A stretch of DNA of 64,000 nucleotides from Rhexocercosporidium sp. MPI-PUGE-AT-0058 (Eukaryota; Ascomycota; Leotiomycetes; Helotiales), in assembly GCA_020746875.1 (NCBI GenBank), contig JAGTJL010000002.1:3472001-3536000 (forward strand), written 5' to 3'. The notes under the pieces are model-generated. The model saw only the letters and a program-made list of their open reading frames with translations, ran no database searches and was not told the DNA's origin. How positions within the stretch are numbered: position 1 is the stretch's first letter; each line of letters begins with the position of its first letter. A program made the translations under genes and the position numbers. Below, one piece after another: positions 32,147-43,400 of this stretch.

Positions 32147-34051
32147 TTATTGCAGGTTGGCCGCTGCCTCTCGTTCTCGGATTTGCTTGAGCTTGGAATC
32201 AAGGTTTTGGAGACGACTCTGAAGGCTTGGTCCGTCACCGAAATCGAAAGATTCGATTGAGTGACGCGTCTGGTGAGATTGATGCATGGTAGCAAAAGCA
32301 GACCGACGAATGGTGGCAGAGTTATCTTGGAAGATGCGTCGTGGGAATGTGTTGCTTGGACCGGATTCCGAGAAGGGAGAGCCCAGGCGCTCACGAGATT
32401 CGAAAGTTGCCGATGGGAGAAGCTTCGGCGCCTCGGTTGGAGTTACAACAGTCTGTTGTGGAACTGCAGTCTTGGGTGGGTCTTCGACTGGTGAGAATTG
32501 GAACAGACCAGGAACACGGTGCCTCAATGCCTCATCACCGAGAGAGAATCCACGGCTTCTAACCCGTCGTTGATTTAATGGCGTACCGAACAGCTGCTCA
32601 TTGAGAATGCTTGGTCTGACAATCGCACCACTGGGACTTAGTTCCTCCTCAAGATCATGTTGAGCTCTGCGCTTTTGTGTGCCGTTCAGCGAAGACGAAG
32701 ACGGGCCGTATGTTCGTGCCACGAATGGGGACCCAAGTCGCCGACCCCTAGACTCCGTAAGACTGAGGCCCATACCACGTGAGTCGCCGAAACTAAGTGG
32801 CTTGAAATCCTCCAAAGGCGGGAAAGAAGAAGGGCCTGGCAAATCAGTGCTGTCTGCAGACAGCTGCGCCAGTGGCCCATCAGGTTGCATAGACTCAGCA
32901 GTACTGGTGGTAAGAGACAAACCGATTTCCTTGGTGTTGAAAGCAGATGGTCGGGGAGGCTCGGGAGTACGTAGGCGGAATTGAAGCTTCGTGAAGGGTG
33001 TAGGGCTGCGGGATTGCAGGTGTCGATGTCTGGAGACCGAAGTGTTGTCCTTCTTCCTGCACATCTCTCTCAGGTGATTCCGGGTAGCACCACTGGTATG
33101 TGGCCATTGGGCATACGACACTTTCGGACATTCGGCAGTCGGGGTGTTGCTGCCACTCTTCTCTGCTATCGAGGGACCGGACGAGTTCAATACCGAACTT
33201 AGTCTCTTAGATCGGCGGATGGGTGGTGATATCTTTTGACCCTTCCAACTTCGCTTAGCTTCTCTAGCGACTCTGTAGCATACTCCCTCAGGCGGAACAG
33301 CACTCGCACCGATGCGGAATGGGGTAACCGTAGGATCCTGGAGGTACATGATATAGGTAGACCAAAGATGTGCACTCTGAGCCTTAGTCCAAGGTGCATC
33401 CTTGCGACTCTTGGAACGAAGCTTGCTGTTCAAAGGTTGGAAGATATCTGCGTCTAGTAGAAAGGCCTTGCCTTTGCTTTTGGACATCACTGGGTATTGA
33501 AATGGATCGGAAATATCCGATTCCGGGCTTGTACAGCTTCCATCATCAGATGGACGAGATACTCGACTTCCACTGTAGAAGGAGTCGTCTGAGAAGTCAG
33601 ATGCATCCGAGAGTGATGAACCAGGTCTCGTGAAGTAGTCCTCCGCTGGTGATGGAGTACCCATAGTCCAGTCGGGACGTTGAACGGGTAGATCGATGGA
33701 AAGCATGGGCATAGGAGTCTTGGGAGGGGAAACAGCTCGGTGATCGAATGTGAGAGGTGCAAGTAGGCCAGTGTTGACAGACGAATCCTCTCTATCTGGC
33801 ATGTCAAAGTCTTCCGCTGATTCTCGGGCTAGTTCGATTGTAGGTACAGGGACATCTGCTGCAGCGACTGATGCGAGGAATTGTTGGGTGGGAGCTTGTA
33901 AGCTTGAAGCATTTCGTCTTCGGACCTTCATTCGTTGACGTGGTGGGGATGGTTGACGTGGTTCTGCGGAAGGAGGTTCCGGCGTGTGTGGCTCTTCATA
34001 CCTGAATCCTCTAGGTAGGGTACGCGATCCGTTTGAGTGATTATAAAACAT
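32147..34051 (-). CDS. Conserved Ser/Pro-rich protein, 634 residues
   Basis: A single open frame. It stays open upstream to 34267, but the first ATG in frame is at 34051 (MFYNHSNGSRTLPRGFRYEE), so I start there. Most of the protein is low-complexity and likely disordered, with many Ser-Pro/Thr-Pro sites. One block looks folded and conserved: PWTKAQSAHLWSTYIMYLQD, then PTVTPFRIGASAVPPEGVCY and RVAREAKRSWKG (about residues 220-270). I recall this block from uncharacterised fungal regulators, with no safe name. A C-terminal coiled segment (SLQSRLQNLDSKLKQIRERE) closes the protein. Basic clusters (KVRRRNAS, RRSKR) suggest nuclear location. A regulatory, phosphorylated protein is likely, but function is unknown. 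It is divergent from the gene at 38633 across a 4.6-kb upstream region. Confidence 0.75.
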   Translation of the reverse strand: MFYNHSNGSRTLPRGFRYEEPHTPEPPSAEPRQPSPPRQRMKVRRRNASSLQAPTQQFLASVAAADVPVPTIELARESAEDFDMPDREDSSVNTGLLAPLTFDHRAVSPPKTPMPMLSIDLPVQRPDWTMGTPSPAEDYFTRPGSSLSDASDFSDDSFYSGSRVSRPSDDGSCTSPESDISDPFQYPVMSKSKGKAFLLDADIFQPLNSKLRSKSRKDAPWTKAQSAHLWSTYIMYLQDPTVTPFRIGASAVPPEGVCYRVAREAKRSWKGQKISPPIRRSKRLSSVLNSSGPSIAEKSGSNTPTAECPKVSYAQWPHTSGATRNHLREMCRKKDNTSVSRHRHLQSRSPTPFTKLQFRLRTPEPPRPSAFNTKEIGLSLTTSTAESMQPDGPLAQLSADSTDLPGPSSFPPLEDFKPLSFGDSRGMGLSLTESRGRRLGSPFVARTYGPSSSSLNGTQKRRAQHDLEEELSPSGAIVRPSILNEQLFGTPLNQRRVRSRGFSLGDEALRHRVPGLFQFSPVEDPPKTAVPQQTVVTPTEAPKLLPSATFESRERLGSPFSESGPSNTFPRRIFQDNSATIRRSAFATMHQSHQTRHSIESFDFGDGPSLQSRLQNLDSKLKQIREREAAANLQ

Positions 34052-34438
34052 CTTTGTTGTTTGTCGCGGAGTGTAGAAGGATATGTTGGTGGCGGTGGAT
34101 GCAGGGGACCGGCTGGGGTCGATCTGGTTACAGAAGCCAGGAGCAAACGGTGCAAAAGCGAATACAGAATGTAAGGTACAATTATTTTCGATTGAATTCG
34201 AGAGATCGACAAGATGTGGAGGTCGAACAGTGAGCAACAAGTTTGTTGGTTGGAAGGAAGCGGTCAATCAATTGTAGGTTCGCGCGCGATCCAAACCACA
34301 AAGCCGAACCGCAACGATCCGGGACCAGACCAATTGTTGGAGACTATTCCTGGAATGTACTCCGTTCTTCAAGGGTTCTGCATCTGCGATTGCGATTGTG
34401 GAGGGAGGGAGCAATGCAGAATCGAGATGGCTGGAGTT

Positions 34439-34463
34439 GAGGTGAGGTGAGGTGAGGTGAGGT
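34439..34463. repeat. Tandem GAGGT x5
   Basis: Five perfect copies of the 5-base unit GAGGT, within the purine-rich leader region about 390 bases upstream of the start codon at 34051. Confidence 0.95.
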
Positions 34464-35114
34464 CTAGCAACGATTGCGACAGCGGTTGGAGGTGGCAATT
34501 GACGCGCGCGAATATTTGAGGGTGCGATTGAAGTGTAAGGACAGTCCAGACGTCGGCGATAGTTTTGTAGGAGAGGAGTGAGGACGGTGAGATCGAATGC
34601 GCCGGGGACTTTCTGGGTGGGTGGATTTGTTTCGTGGTTGTTGAAGAGTCCAAACTAGTTCCCGCTGAAGCTCCGACCGGGGGCTCTGGAGGAATGGAAG
34701 ATCGGACGGCGTTTGCTCGACGACAAAGAAGGAGGAAGGGGGCGAGGAGGAGAAGTGAAGTCGTTGAAGTTGAAAGGTAAGTCGAGTCGGGGCCTGGATA
34801 AAGAGCGTAGAGGAGTGGGAAGTACCACCTTGAAGGGGATGCGGACGAGGGCGAGGTGAGGACGAGTGAACGAACGACGAGGGTGTTGGGGGTGGGGAGA
34901 AGAGGAGGTGAAGGAGGTGAGTGGTGGGTGGTGGGTGGTGGTGAGGAGAGGAAGGGGAAGTGGGCGACAGCAAATGTGACAGTGGTGGTGGGTGAGAGTG
35001 AGTGAGAGCAGATTTCAGGGACAGGCGATGGAGGGAAGGAGCAGGAACAGGAGCAGTAGGCGTGGGCGTGGGCGTGTCTGCAGCAAAGTGGATTGGTCCA
35101 GCGCGTGTGGATCT

Positions 35115-35134
35115 GACCAGACCAGACCAGACCA
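35115..35134. repeat. Tandem GACCA x4
   Basis: Four perfect copies of GACCA followed by degenerate copies (GGCCA, GGCAG). Confidence 0.95.
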
Positions 35135-35565
35135 GGCCAGGCAGGGCAAGGACAAACCAACCTGGAAACGGATGGGGTGGCCGGCGGGAAGGGTGAAGAG
35201 AAGAGGGAATTTCCAGCCAATCAGAGAACTCTATTTCCCGAAACACGCTTTCTGTATCGGGCGATTTGGATGCTGGAGCCAATGGCAATTATTCACGCTT
35301 CTTCTGCGGGGGGCTGGTGGGCTTGAGTGGAGTGCAGTGGAGCGGATTGCTGTTTTGTGTGTGCGAGCGGGATATCCAGTTGGATCGATGGGGGAGGAAT
35401 GTGAGAGAGAGGAAAGGCTCCTCCTTCTATTCTCGTTTGGGTGCAGATGCAGGCGGATGGGGATGGATGCAGAGCCAGCTGCACAGCTGCAGAGGCAGAG
35501 GTACTGTAGAGAGGTAGACCTGGATGCAACGTGCCTGGGTGGATATCTGTGTGATACAGCCAGGT

Positions 35566-35614
35566 TGAGTGCAGAGTGCAGAGTGCAGTGCAGTGCAGTG
35601 CAGCGCAGCGCAGC
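35566..35614. repeat. Tandem GTGCA/GCGCA array
   Basis: Units of AGAGTGC, then AGTGC x4, then AGCGC x3 follow one another. The shift from AGTGC to AGCGC looks like spread of point variants along an expanding array. Confidence 0.9.
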
Positions 35615-36131
35615 CGGTGGATTCGAACAGCTGTTGGAGAGCAGAGAGAGAGGATGGATGAAGTGGCAGATATAATGATACCTGGCTGGATGGGGTAGAA
35701 GAGGGTCCTTTTGGGCTCGCACTCCAACGGCCGAAGCAGGCGAAGATCTAGCCAAAAATCACCTGGGGGCCAGAATGTCCAGATCAGGCAATCTTGTGGC
35801 CCCTAAATCCCGACAGATGTGAGATACGGAGTAGATGTCTTGTGCTGCCTGTGTCTTCGAATTGACTCAATCGAGTTCCCGTACATCCACTCCCGCTTTA
35901 GTAAAGTCAAGTCAAGTCAAGGCAAAGCCGGAAGATAGGATTCGAAGGTATAGGCACGTCCAGCGTGGCAGGGCAGGATTGTGGAAGGGACGGAACGGAA
36001 CAGCTCGAAGGCAGAGTTGGCTTTGCAAGCTTTCGTAGGAAAGTTGGCGCAATTCAGTCCGTGGGTGATGTTCACGATGCTCGAGAGCTGAGTTCACGCT
36101 TCTGTTCGCCGGCTTGTGAGTACAGTCTGTG

Positions 36132-36149
36132 CAGTCCCAGTCCCAGTCC
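36132..36149. repeat. Tandem CAGTCC x3
   Basis: Three perfect hexamers followed by partial copies (CAGATCC, CAGTTCG). Confidence 0.9.
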
Positions 36150-38632
36150 CAGATCCAGTTCGTTCCAGATCCAGGCTCGGACGGCAGGTGGATCCCGAAG
36201 ATCGTGAGTGTTCCACTTCGTCCGGTCTGGTTGGAAGTGAAGGGTGGAAAGCCAAGTGAAGTCAATACAAATGAGGCCCAAGTGGGGGAGTGAGACACCG
36301 GGGAAGTGAGGAATTGAAGGAGAAGGGAAGGAAGGGGAGGGAGCTTGAGCTTGGAACGACGACAGGATGGGAAGATGCAGTGATGCAGAAGCAGGTGCAG
36401 ATGCAGCAGCAGGTATTCGAAACTCACAGACGAACGAATACACTGTACAGTATCACAAGCAGAGGAAGCCAATTGATCCCAGCTACCAATGCCTACTCGT
36501 CTGCACTCTCTTTCTTCCTCACCTCAATGCTCATCGCTCATCGCCGCTCGTCCATCAGATTTTGACGCGTCTCGCTTACGCCAGCGCGTTAATCTCGCGT
36601 TTCTCTTTACGCGTACCTTGCTTGATCCTTGGCTGGGATTCTGGGATTCGCTTATTCTTACCTTCCCCTCACTCTCTCGACTCATTTCGCGCAGAGCAGG
36701 CTACAACTTAAATCCTGTCTACAGTAATAAACAATTCCCCATTTCATAGCATAAACAACCCCCCTCTCATTTTATTCTTATATCCTTATGTATTGTACAG
36801 TACACTTTTATGCCAGGTCCCATGATCCAGAGATCAAGGACGGACTCTGTGTTCACCAGCAAAAATCAAGGCTAGAAGAGGGGAAGAAAAGCCACACGTC
36901 CGTTCATTCGTGAGTCTCGGGGAACCAGCGCGTCGTGAACAGACACACATCCATCCATACGCGTCGTATTCCTGGCTCCCAGTACAGTGCAGTGCAGTGC
37001 AGCAAGATCTCCAAAGCCTACCGTTTGCCTCCATGGTTAGGATTGGTAGGATATCACATCTTGGAGTCTGAAGTCTGGCATCTGGCATCTGGAAATGCTA
37101 CCTAAGTTCATGCAGCGATCCATCATCGGTTGGGAGTATGAAGAGGGGTAGTGAGTGTATCTGTTCATCCTCTCATCCTATCCTGCTTGCCTATCCTATC
37201 CACAACGTGGAGGTACTTTATCGTGAAGATACGAGAGAAGAGGGGTTCGTTCATGTGCTGTAACATCAGTTCAATAGTCGCGTTCACTGAATGCCCGATA
37301 GCGGATTTCCCCACGCTGCGATGCAGCTCGGAAGCGTGCGGGTGCCATGCCATCAATGCATACATACCTTAGCTGAACTGAACTGAACGAACGAACATAC
37401 ATGCACAGTTCGGGATATGTGCTGTAACATTGAATTGAAAACGGCAGGGTTACACCTCCCTACCTACGTGAAAAGAACGGTTAAAGATACAAACTTACGT
37501 TCGGGAGGAAGGAGATATTCTGAACCTGACAGGAGCCCAGCGTCGCCGTTGGAAAAATCGAATGCATGTCTCACCCCAAACTCCCCGGATCAGCAGCCCG
37601 GGTCGGCTCTTGCCTCTCAGAAATAACAGATCAACACTTCCAGACCGGCAATTGGGGGCCATCTAGCTAATGGAAGAAGTCAGGGCAATCGTTTCCTCTC
37701 CGGGGTGGGCATCCATCCTGTCATCTGTCTTCGGATCTTCCATTAGGTAAGTGGAATTTCGATGTGAGAGATAGACATGGAGACAGAGATAGATATCAAA
37801 GGACCCCTCATCCAACGCATGAAAACGCGTCTTAACAGTATCTCAATCCCAGTAAATACTCGCGTCAAGCTTCTCCCGTCGATCTTCACTCTCCATCCTA
37901 TCCCCAAGAGCCAAGATATACCCAGCACCATGCTATGCCTGCTCACGATCATTCATGCGTTGTAACACACCTCACCGCATCTTCATATTTTCTTCCTTTT
38001 CTGGCAGCTCTTCTCCCTGGCTGTTTTCTGGGAGTAAGTGTTGGTTGTTCTCTTCATCCCAAATACCAAGCGTTCAGCTCCTCATATGTCGTCAGCTTTA
38101 TGTGTTGAAGCCTTCAAGTCTGGCTGACGTCAGCTTTTGAATGGGCCAGGCTTAGCGAGCTCTCCTGTCACTGTCCACAGATCAAGTCACTCGATGCTGG
38201 TCATCAACTTTCACATGGGACCAATTCAGTAGAAAGATCTGGCTACCAAGTACAAAGAAATTCATAAATATCTTACTTGACAACAACCGTTTGCATTTTT
38301 GTAATTGAAAAAGAATAGCCACAGCAAAGTAAACCAAGAGTCAAGGCTGACAAAAAGTCCAAGACGAGATATATTTTCAGGGGTCAATCCCGTATCAACT
38401 CCAGCTCCCAATTTGATAAGTTCCACGCCACACCACACCAGCCACTACCACCAAATCAATAGTCTGCATGCATCGAGACCTGAATGCGATGCTTCGAGAA
38501 GGAAAAAGACCAAAGAAGGGTTCAGCAGCCAGTCACGCAAGGGATGAAACCCATCCTCGGAATGTAGTCTTCACTCTGCTGAATTGAACTCCAACATCTT
38601 CATATTCTTACTGTCCTTACCCACCGGCAACC

Positions 38633-40495
38633 ATGCTCCTCTCCACCCAAACCAGCTCAGCCATCAAGCTGGGCATTGTCATCCTCTCCCTTACCATCAC
38701 AGCTTTCTACCTCTTCTCCGGCTCCTCGGACCTAGCACACCGCAACTACAAGGTCATCTACCAGACAGCCATCAAGGGCAAGAAAGGGCTCTTTGTAGAG
38801 AGCCTTCTTGCAGACGAGAATGAAATCGACGGCCCCTTCAACAACAGCACGCTCATCGAGCTATGCAAGACAAGGGACTGGACACCAGGCCTCATATTCA
38901 AATGCGAGGCTCCAGAGGGAGGTATTGGGAATGTGCGGAATGTGTTCTTGAATTGCGTGCGCTATGCTATTGAAGCTGGTGGTTCGTCACTCCCCCTCTC
39001 TCCTATCATCCAACAACATTTAATCAAAGGAATCAATCTGACAAACCACACAGCAACGGGCTTTATCGTCCCCGAGATCCTCCTCCGAACCACCACCTCC
39101 CCAGAAGGCATACCAGTCCCCTTCACGCACTACTTCGACCTCCCGTACTTCACCACAACCCTCCAATCAACCTGTCCCCAAATCCACCTCATCTCCCACC
39201 AAAACGACCTCTACAACCTCCCTTCAACAGCAACCCCCGTCCCCCTCATCCCAACCAGCATAACCACCTCCCTCCTCGGCGGCTTCATCCTCGCCGCCCC
39301 AGGGAACTGGTCCGCGAGCTTCCACTCCTTCCTGAACATAACCCACCCCGTGCCCCCCTCAGAAGCGAAACCCATCCTCGTTTCCCTCGCTGCTCCGCTC
39401 CTGCAGTTCCCACTCACGTACGACGATCCGCATCTCGTTGCGCAGTTTGGACGGATCCTACGCTTCAGGGAGGACGTGAGACGTATTGCTGCTACAACAC
39501 TGTATGCGCTGAACACAAAATACAATTTGGGTCTACAACCAGGGAGGGATATACCGCGGGGGAAATTCTACGGTGCGCATCTTAGGACGGGAGTAGATGC
39601 CTCGGCGGCAAGATGGACGCCCTACGCAGTCCAAGAACGGAATTACATCTCCCACGCCATGAAGTCCAAACTCCCTCTCATATACCTCACGCCCACCACA
39701 GCGGCGGACGTAGAAGCATTCACAAACACCGCAGCCAACTCATCCATCTCCGTCGAAACCAAGGACACGCTTCTTGCCTCTATTTCTCCCCTAGAAAGCA
39801 CATCCATCTATACGGCCCGGAAAGGCTTTGAAGAAGAGTGGAATCTCCTCCAGCAACTCAGCTGGGATCAGCAGCTCCTTGTCGATTTCGAGGTCTTGTT
39901 GAGGAGTTCTATCTTTGGTGGCATGTGGGAGAGTAGTTTCAGTTGGAATGTGGCGATGAGGAGACATGTTATTGTTAGTGGTGCGAAGGGGTGGACGAGT
40001 ATTGCGGAGAGGGGTCAGGTTGCTGATGAATTACCTTCTAAGGGGAGCCTGAGGAGGAGTCTTAAGGGGAGTGTGGCTGATGGTATTGAAGGGGGTTTAA
40101 TTGCGAGGCAGGAAGTGGAATCGGAGACTGGGCAGCCTGCTGCGGCGGAACCTGAGCCGTCATCAGACCCAGAACCAGAGCCAGAAACCCCCTCAGAACC
40201 TCAAGACGAGCCAGCGCCAGAGCCAGAACCAGAACCAGAGCCAGAGCCAGAACCAGAATCCCCAACCGACCCCATATCCATCCCACCATTCTCCCCCGAA
40301 AACCCCGCAACCCTCTCCTCCACGGAAATCGACCTCGAGAGCCGTCTCGAAGCCGCGAAATCGGCTGCTGGTCCGCCGGCTAAAGTGCAGACTGGGGAGG
40401 CGAGGGAGGGCGAAGCGAGTTTTAGTGATGCGCTGAGTGTCGTTTTCGGGCCGGTGGGAGAGGGGGCGAGGGTCAGGGGGAGTTTGTGGCCTTAG
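38633..40495 (+). CDS. O-fucosyltransferase-like type II membrane protein
   Basis: Most likely a Golgi/ER glycosyltransferase-like protein. After a short cytosolic tail, residues 9-28 form one membrane anchor (KLGIVILSLTITAFYLFSG). The lumenal part begins with YKVIYQTAIKGKKG and has the motif LIFKCEAPEGGIGNVRNVFL, the sugar-nucleotide-binding start of O-fucosyltransferase-like fungal proteins. Later comes FYGAHLRTGVDAS (the HLR motif). The frame is open throughout, but 38982-39053 (GTTCGT...CACAG, 72 bp) reads like an in-phase intron; removing it gives RYAIEAGATGFIVPEILLRT, the family's usual join, and 596 residues. The C-terminal 120 residues are low complexity with a Glu-Pro run (about 505-545 unspliced), likely disordered. 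The gene ends at TAG 40493. The donor substrate is not proven by sequence. Confidence 0.75.
   Translation: MLLSTQTSSAIKLGIVILSLTITAFYLFSGSSDLAHRNYKVIYQTAIKGKKGLFVESLLADENEIDGPFNNSTLIELCKTRDWTPGLIFKCEAPEGGIGNVRNVFLNCVRYAIEAGGSSLPLSPIIQQHLIKGINLTNHTATGFIVPEILLRTTTSPEGIPVPFTHYFDLPYFTTTLQSTCPQIHLISHQNDLYNLPSTATPVPLIPTSITTSLLGGFILAAPGNWSASFHSFLNITHPVPPSEAKPILVSLAAPLLQFPLTYDDPHLVAQFGRILRFREDVRRIAATTLYALNTKYNLGLQPGRDIPRGKFYGAHLRTGVDASAARWTPYAVQERNYISHAMKSKLPLIYLTPTTAADVEAFTNTAANSSISVETKDTLLASISPLESTSIYTARKGFEEEWNLLQQLSWDQQLLVDFEVLLRSSIFGGMWESSFSWNVAMRRHVIVSGAKGWTSIAERGQVADELPSKGSLRRSLKGSVADGIEGGLIARQEVESETGQPAAAEPEPSSDPEPEPETPSEPQDEPAPEPEPEPEPEPEPESPTDPISIPPFSPENPATLSSTEIDLESRLEAAKSAAGPPAKVQTGEAREGEASFSDALSVVFGPVGEGARVRGSLWP
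40150..40260 (+). repeat. Glu-Pro coding repeat (GAGCCA/GAACCA)
   Basis: Hexamers GAGCCA, GAACCA and GAACCC recur through this stretch and encode an EP-dipeptide run near the C-terminus of the fucosyltransferase-like protein. Such coding microsatellites vary in length between strains. Confidence 0.85.
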
Positions 40496-43400
40496 AAGTG
40501 AGAGCGTAGAAGGGGAAAGAAGAGGAGAGGAGAGAGAAGGGAAGGGAAGGGAAGGGGGAAGGGGGAAGGGGTGTATGATACTAAAATGTATAGGATTCGA
40601 GGGCAGGGAGGCGTCATGGTTTGGAAACTTGGTTTGCCCAAGCGGGATTTTACTACACCGAAGGGTTTCAATCTATCCTTTTTGGACGAGCATGGTGTTT
40701 GGATATCGAATATCGGGGCAGATATGAGCGGGAGGATGGTAGAGGAGTTCTTGTAAATACCATAATCTGGGTTTTTTCTTGGTTTTTTGGTTTTGGGTTG
40801 AAAGGCGTTAGGTGGTGGCAGCTAGAAGAGGGGAATTAGGATAAAAATAAAAATAATATCAAGTTTCATCACCAGACAGAGATTAAATTGGAGAGCAATA
40901 TTTGTTGATAATTGTGATGTGTTGTGTGCTGTGTGCTGTGGTATTTATCTTTGGATATCTAGATTGGACTTCATTTAATGCCCTAGCTTGCTTGTCCTTA
41001 AAGGTGGACGTGTTTGGTCTCTTGTGAGTAAGTGGGATGAGTGAAGCACAGGAATTAGGCACAGTCAATTAACTAAGCACCGCGAAGTAGCGATGGCGAA
41101 ACGTCGAGAGTGAGGAGGGTGAGTGAGATATATATAGGCAAGAACATGTTATCTCCTGGGTGGTATTGAACGGGGTAGTATACGTACTATACTATACTTA
41201 TCCTTTGATGGCGAAGTAAGGCAGTGGAAAGAAAGTCTGCAAGTAAGTAAGCAAGCCAACTCAGCGCGAGAAGAGCAGAATAACAACTACAGAGAATGAG
41301 GGAACTCGCTAGTGATCGAAGCATGGGATCGAAGCATGGTCGATCGATTCAGCATTAAAACGCACTTTGGGGATCATGATTGCAGAGAAGTCCTAGTGGG
41401 TGTTCTGTTCTCCTTGTTGAGCTTGAAAGGGTGTTTTCGGCTCTTGGTTCGGATATATATGACGACAATTACACATCTTCCGAATTCCACCACCCGGCTC
41501 ACTCAGTCGATACAGCGGAGCGAGGTCAATGTAGAAAGAAGCAAGTGCCATGTTTCGTGCCACAGCTATAGAGAAAGAGTCCCCTATCCCAGAGCCAAGC
41601 TACGCAGTTTGCTGAGAAGCGGCACTTGACTAGTTCCCTCAGGCGAACACTCTTTGGGTTTATGTTTCGTGTGAGGGAGAGGGAGAGAGGGAGGCTGGTT
41701 GGAGGATTGGAGATTTATGTAGTTTTGTGGGGTTGTGAGGAAAAGGTGGATGGTGAAGACAGCAGCGTTGGGCATGAGCATAAAGGGCAGTGAAATGAGA
41801 ATTTGGTCGAAGTGATGCAGTGAGGGGTTTCAAGACGGGTGAGAAAAACCAGAATTCGGCGTGTATAAACATCGATAGGTCTTAGAGGATTTTTCTGGAC
41901 TGAAAAGACGTCACCGTAAAAGGAGTAATATGGAGGGGAGAACTGTGATGAGCTTGGGGAGCTTTCACATACTCGTTTAAGATCTCGGCATGAGAAGAAT
42001 AAGAGGATATAAATGTAGTATCGTCGCGGTTGAGATTTGTTAGTTATAAATAGAAGGTCACCCATGTAGGCAAATAGGAGAGTGACGGTGACATGAAAGT
42101 TGACAACGCTTCGGTCAGCCATCAACTTAATAACCTCGAATAACCTTCCAGCACAGTCCCCCTCAGAAGACGGAAGAAAGAATAGAGCACCTAGTGACAT
42201 AGAACCCTTTCTCTCAGAATTTGAAACAGACGCCGGCTCACCATACTCGTCGATTTCACTACCATCCGCTGTGTATGAGGTTGGGAGAAAGAGGAAGAGA
42301 ATGAGGCATTTATATTTCGGTAGCTCCTGGATTCGTGGTTCAGCACTCTGTATAGAAGAATGAGATAATAAAGAAATTGAAATGGGAGATAGCACCAAGA
42401 GTGAATACAATTCGTCGATTAGATATGCAGTCCATGTGTCACTGAAATTTCTTGCTCAGAGCATTTATGATTATCATTCGAAGCAAGAAGTGAATCTGCA
42501 ATTACTGGTAAATAAAATTCACACTCTTTATTCTCAGTCTGGAATTGATACAAATAGCAGCAACGGTTGAGGCCATTTGAGAGATTTGGGTAACATTGAA
42601 TCACGAAAAGCCTATTGCGGTGTCTCTACCCCCTGCTCAGGTGGCTTGTTGACTTCAGGCTCGCTTACGCTCTTCAGTATGAAGCTCAGACTTTTCGCGA
42701 CGATAAAAAAGTGGGAAGTTGGACATCGACATTGATTCTAGACTTAACAGCAAGATTCCTTGTAGGGCTTCTAATAGATCAGCCGGGATTCGTATTCAAA
42801 TCTTCACGTCGAGTTTTCTCATGACCTCTAAACTAAACGGAAACCTGACGAACAAATGTCGTCCACTCTCCACGAGATAACCTCTACCCAGGAACAATAA
42901 TTTGGCAATGTTCCTCCTAAGATCATCTCTCTGGGGTTACCACTGACGGTTCTTGATCTCGACACACTTCTCTTTACCGCCAAGAGCTTCAAGAAGTGGC
43001 GTGAATTGATCCCACAAATCTGAGAAGTGTCAGATGGCTCATTCACTCACAGAAGCACCATCTGAATATTGACAGCTAGATCAACGAAGAATGACAATCA
43101 AGTCAAAGATGATATAGAAGCATGTGGCGGGTCCGTAAAGTACACGAAGCTTCAGAATAGAACATCTCCGCACACTAATTCCAACGGAAAGGTCAGGCTA
43201 CGTTTCTGAGTTGGTCTCTGTACCGAAACCCTGATTTTTTTAAACTAGAGGGTGGAGTTACAAAGGTGGGGGCAAAGGCTTAGCAAAGCGAGGCAGAGAT
43301 AAAATCAAACATCCGACAGTTCAATTTCATCTAGCAACCGCAGAGTCTCACATCTTTGTAGCACCTAAAGCTTCGAGATGAATCAAGATGTATTCCGTGG

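Larger units (their letters stand above)
34052..38632. other. 4.6-kb divergent upstream region, repeat-rich
   Basis: It lies between the start codons of two divergent genes (32147-34051 minus, 38633 plus). No supported gene. Frames of 200-280 codons on the minus strand at 34369-35288 are built of Ser/Pro/His strings from purine/pyrimidine-skewed DNA. The region holds many short tandem arrays: GAGGT at 34439, GACCA at 35115, GTGCA at 35566 and 36985, CAGTCC at 36132, TCAAG near 35905, and GAACT/GAACG at 37373. The length suggests long 5' leaders or complex control of one or both flanking genes. Confidence 0.5.

Noticed and set aside
34369..35288. Two long minus-strand frames (about 280 codons each) rich in Ser, Pro and His
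   Set aside because: They overlap in different frames, lie over strand-skewed tandem-repeat DNA, and consist of low-complexity strings. No domain or splice logic.
41715..42410. 231-codon minus-strand frame
   Set aside because: Begins at TTG with no ATG for some 70 codons, no motif, and a comparable frame lies on the other strand.
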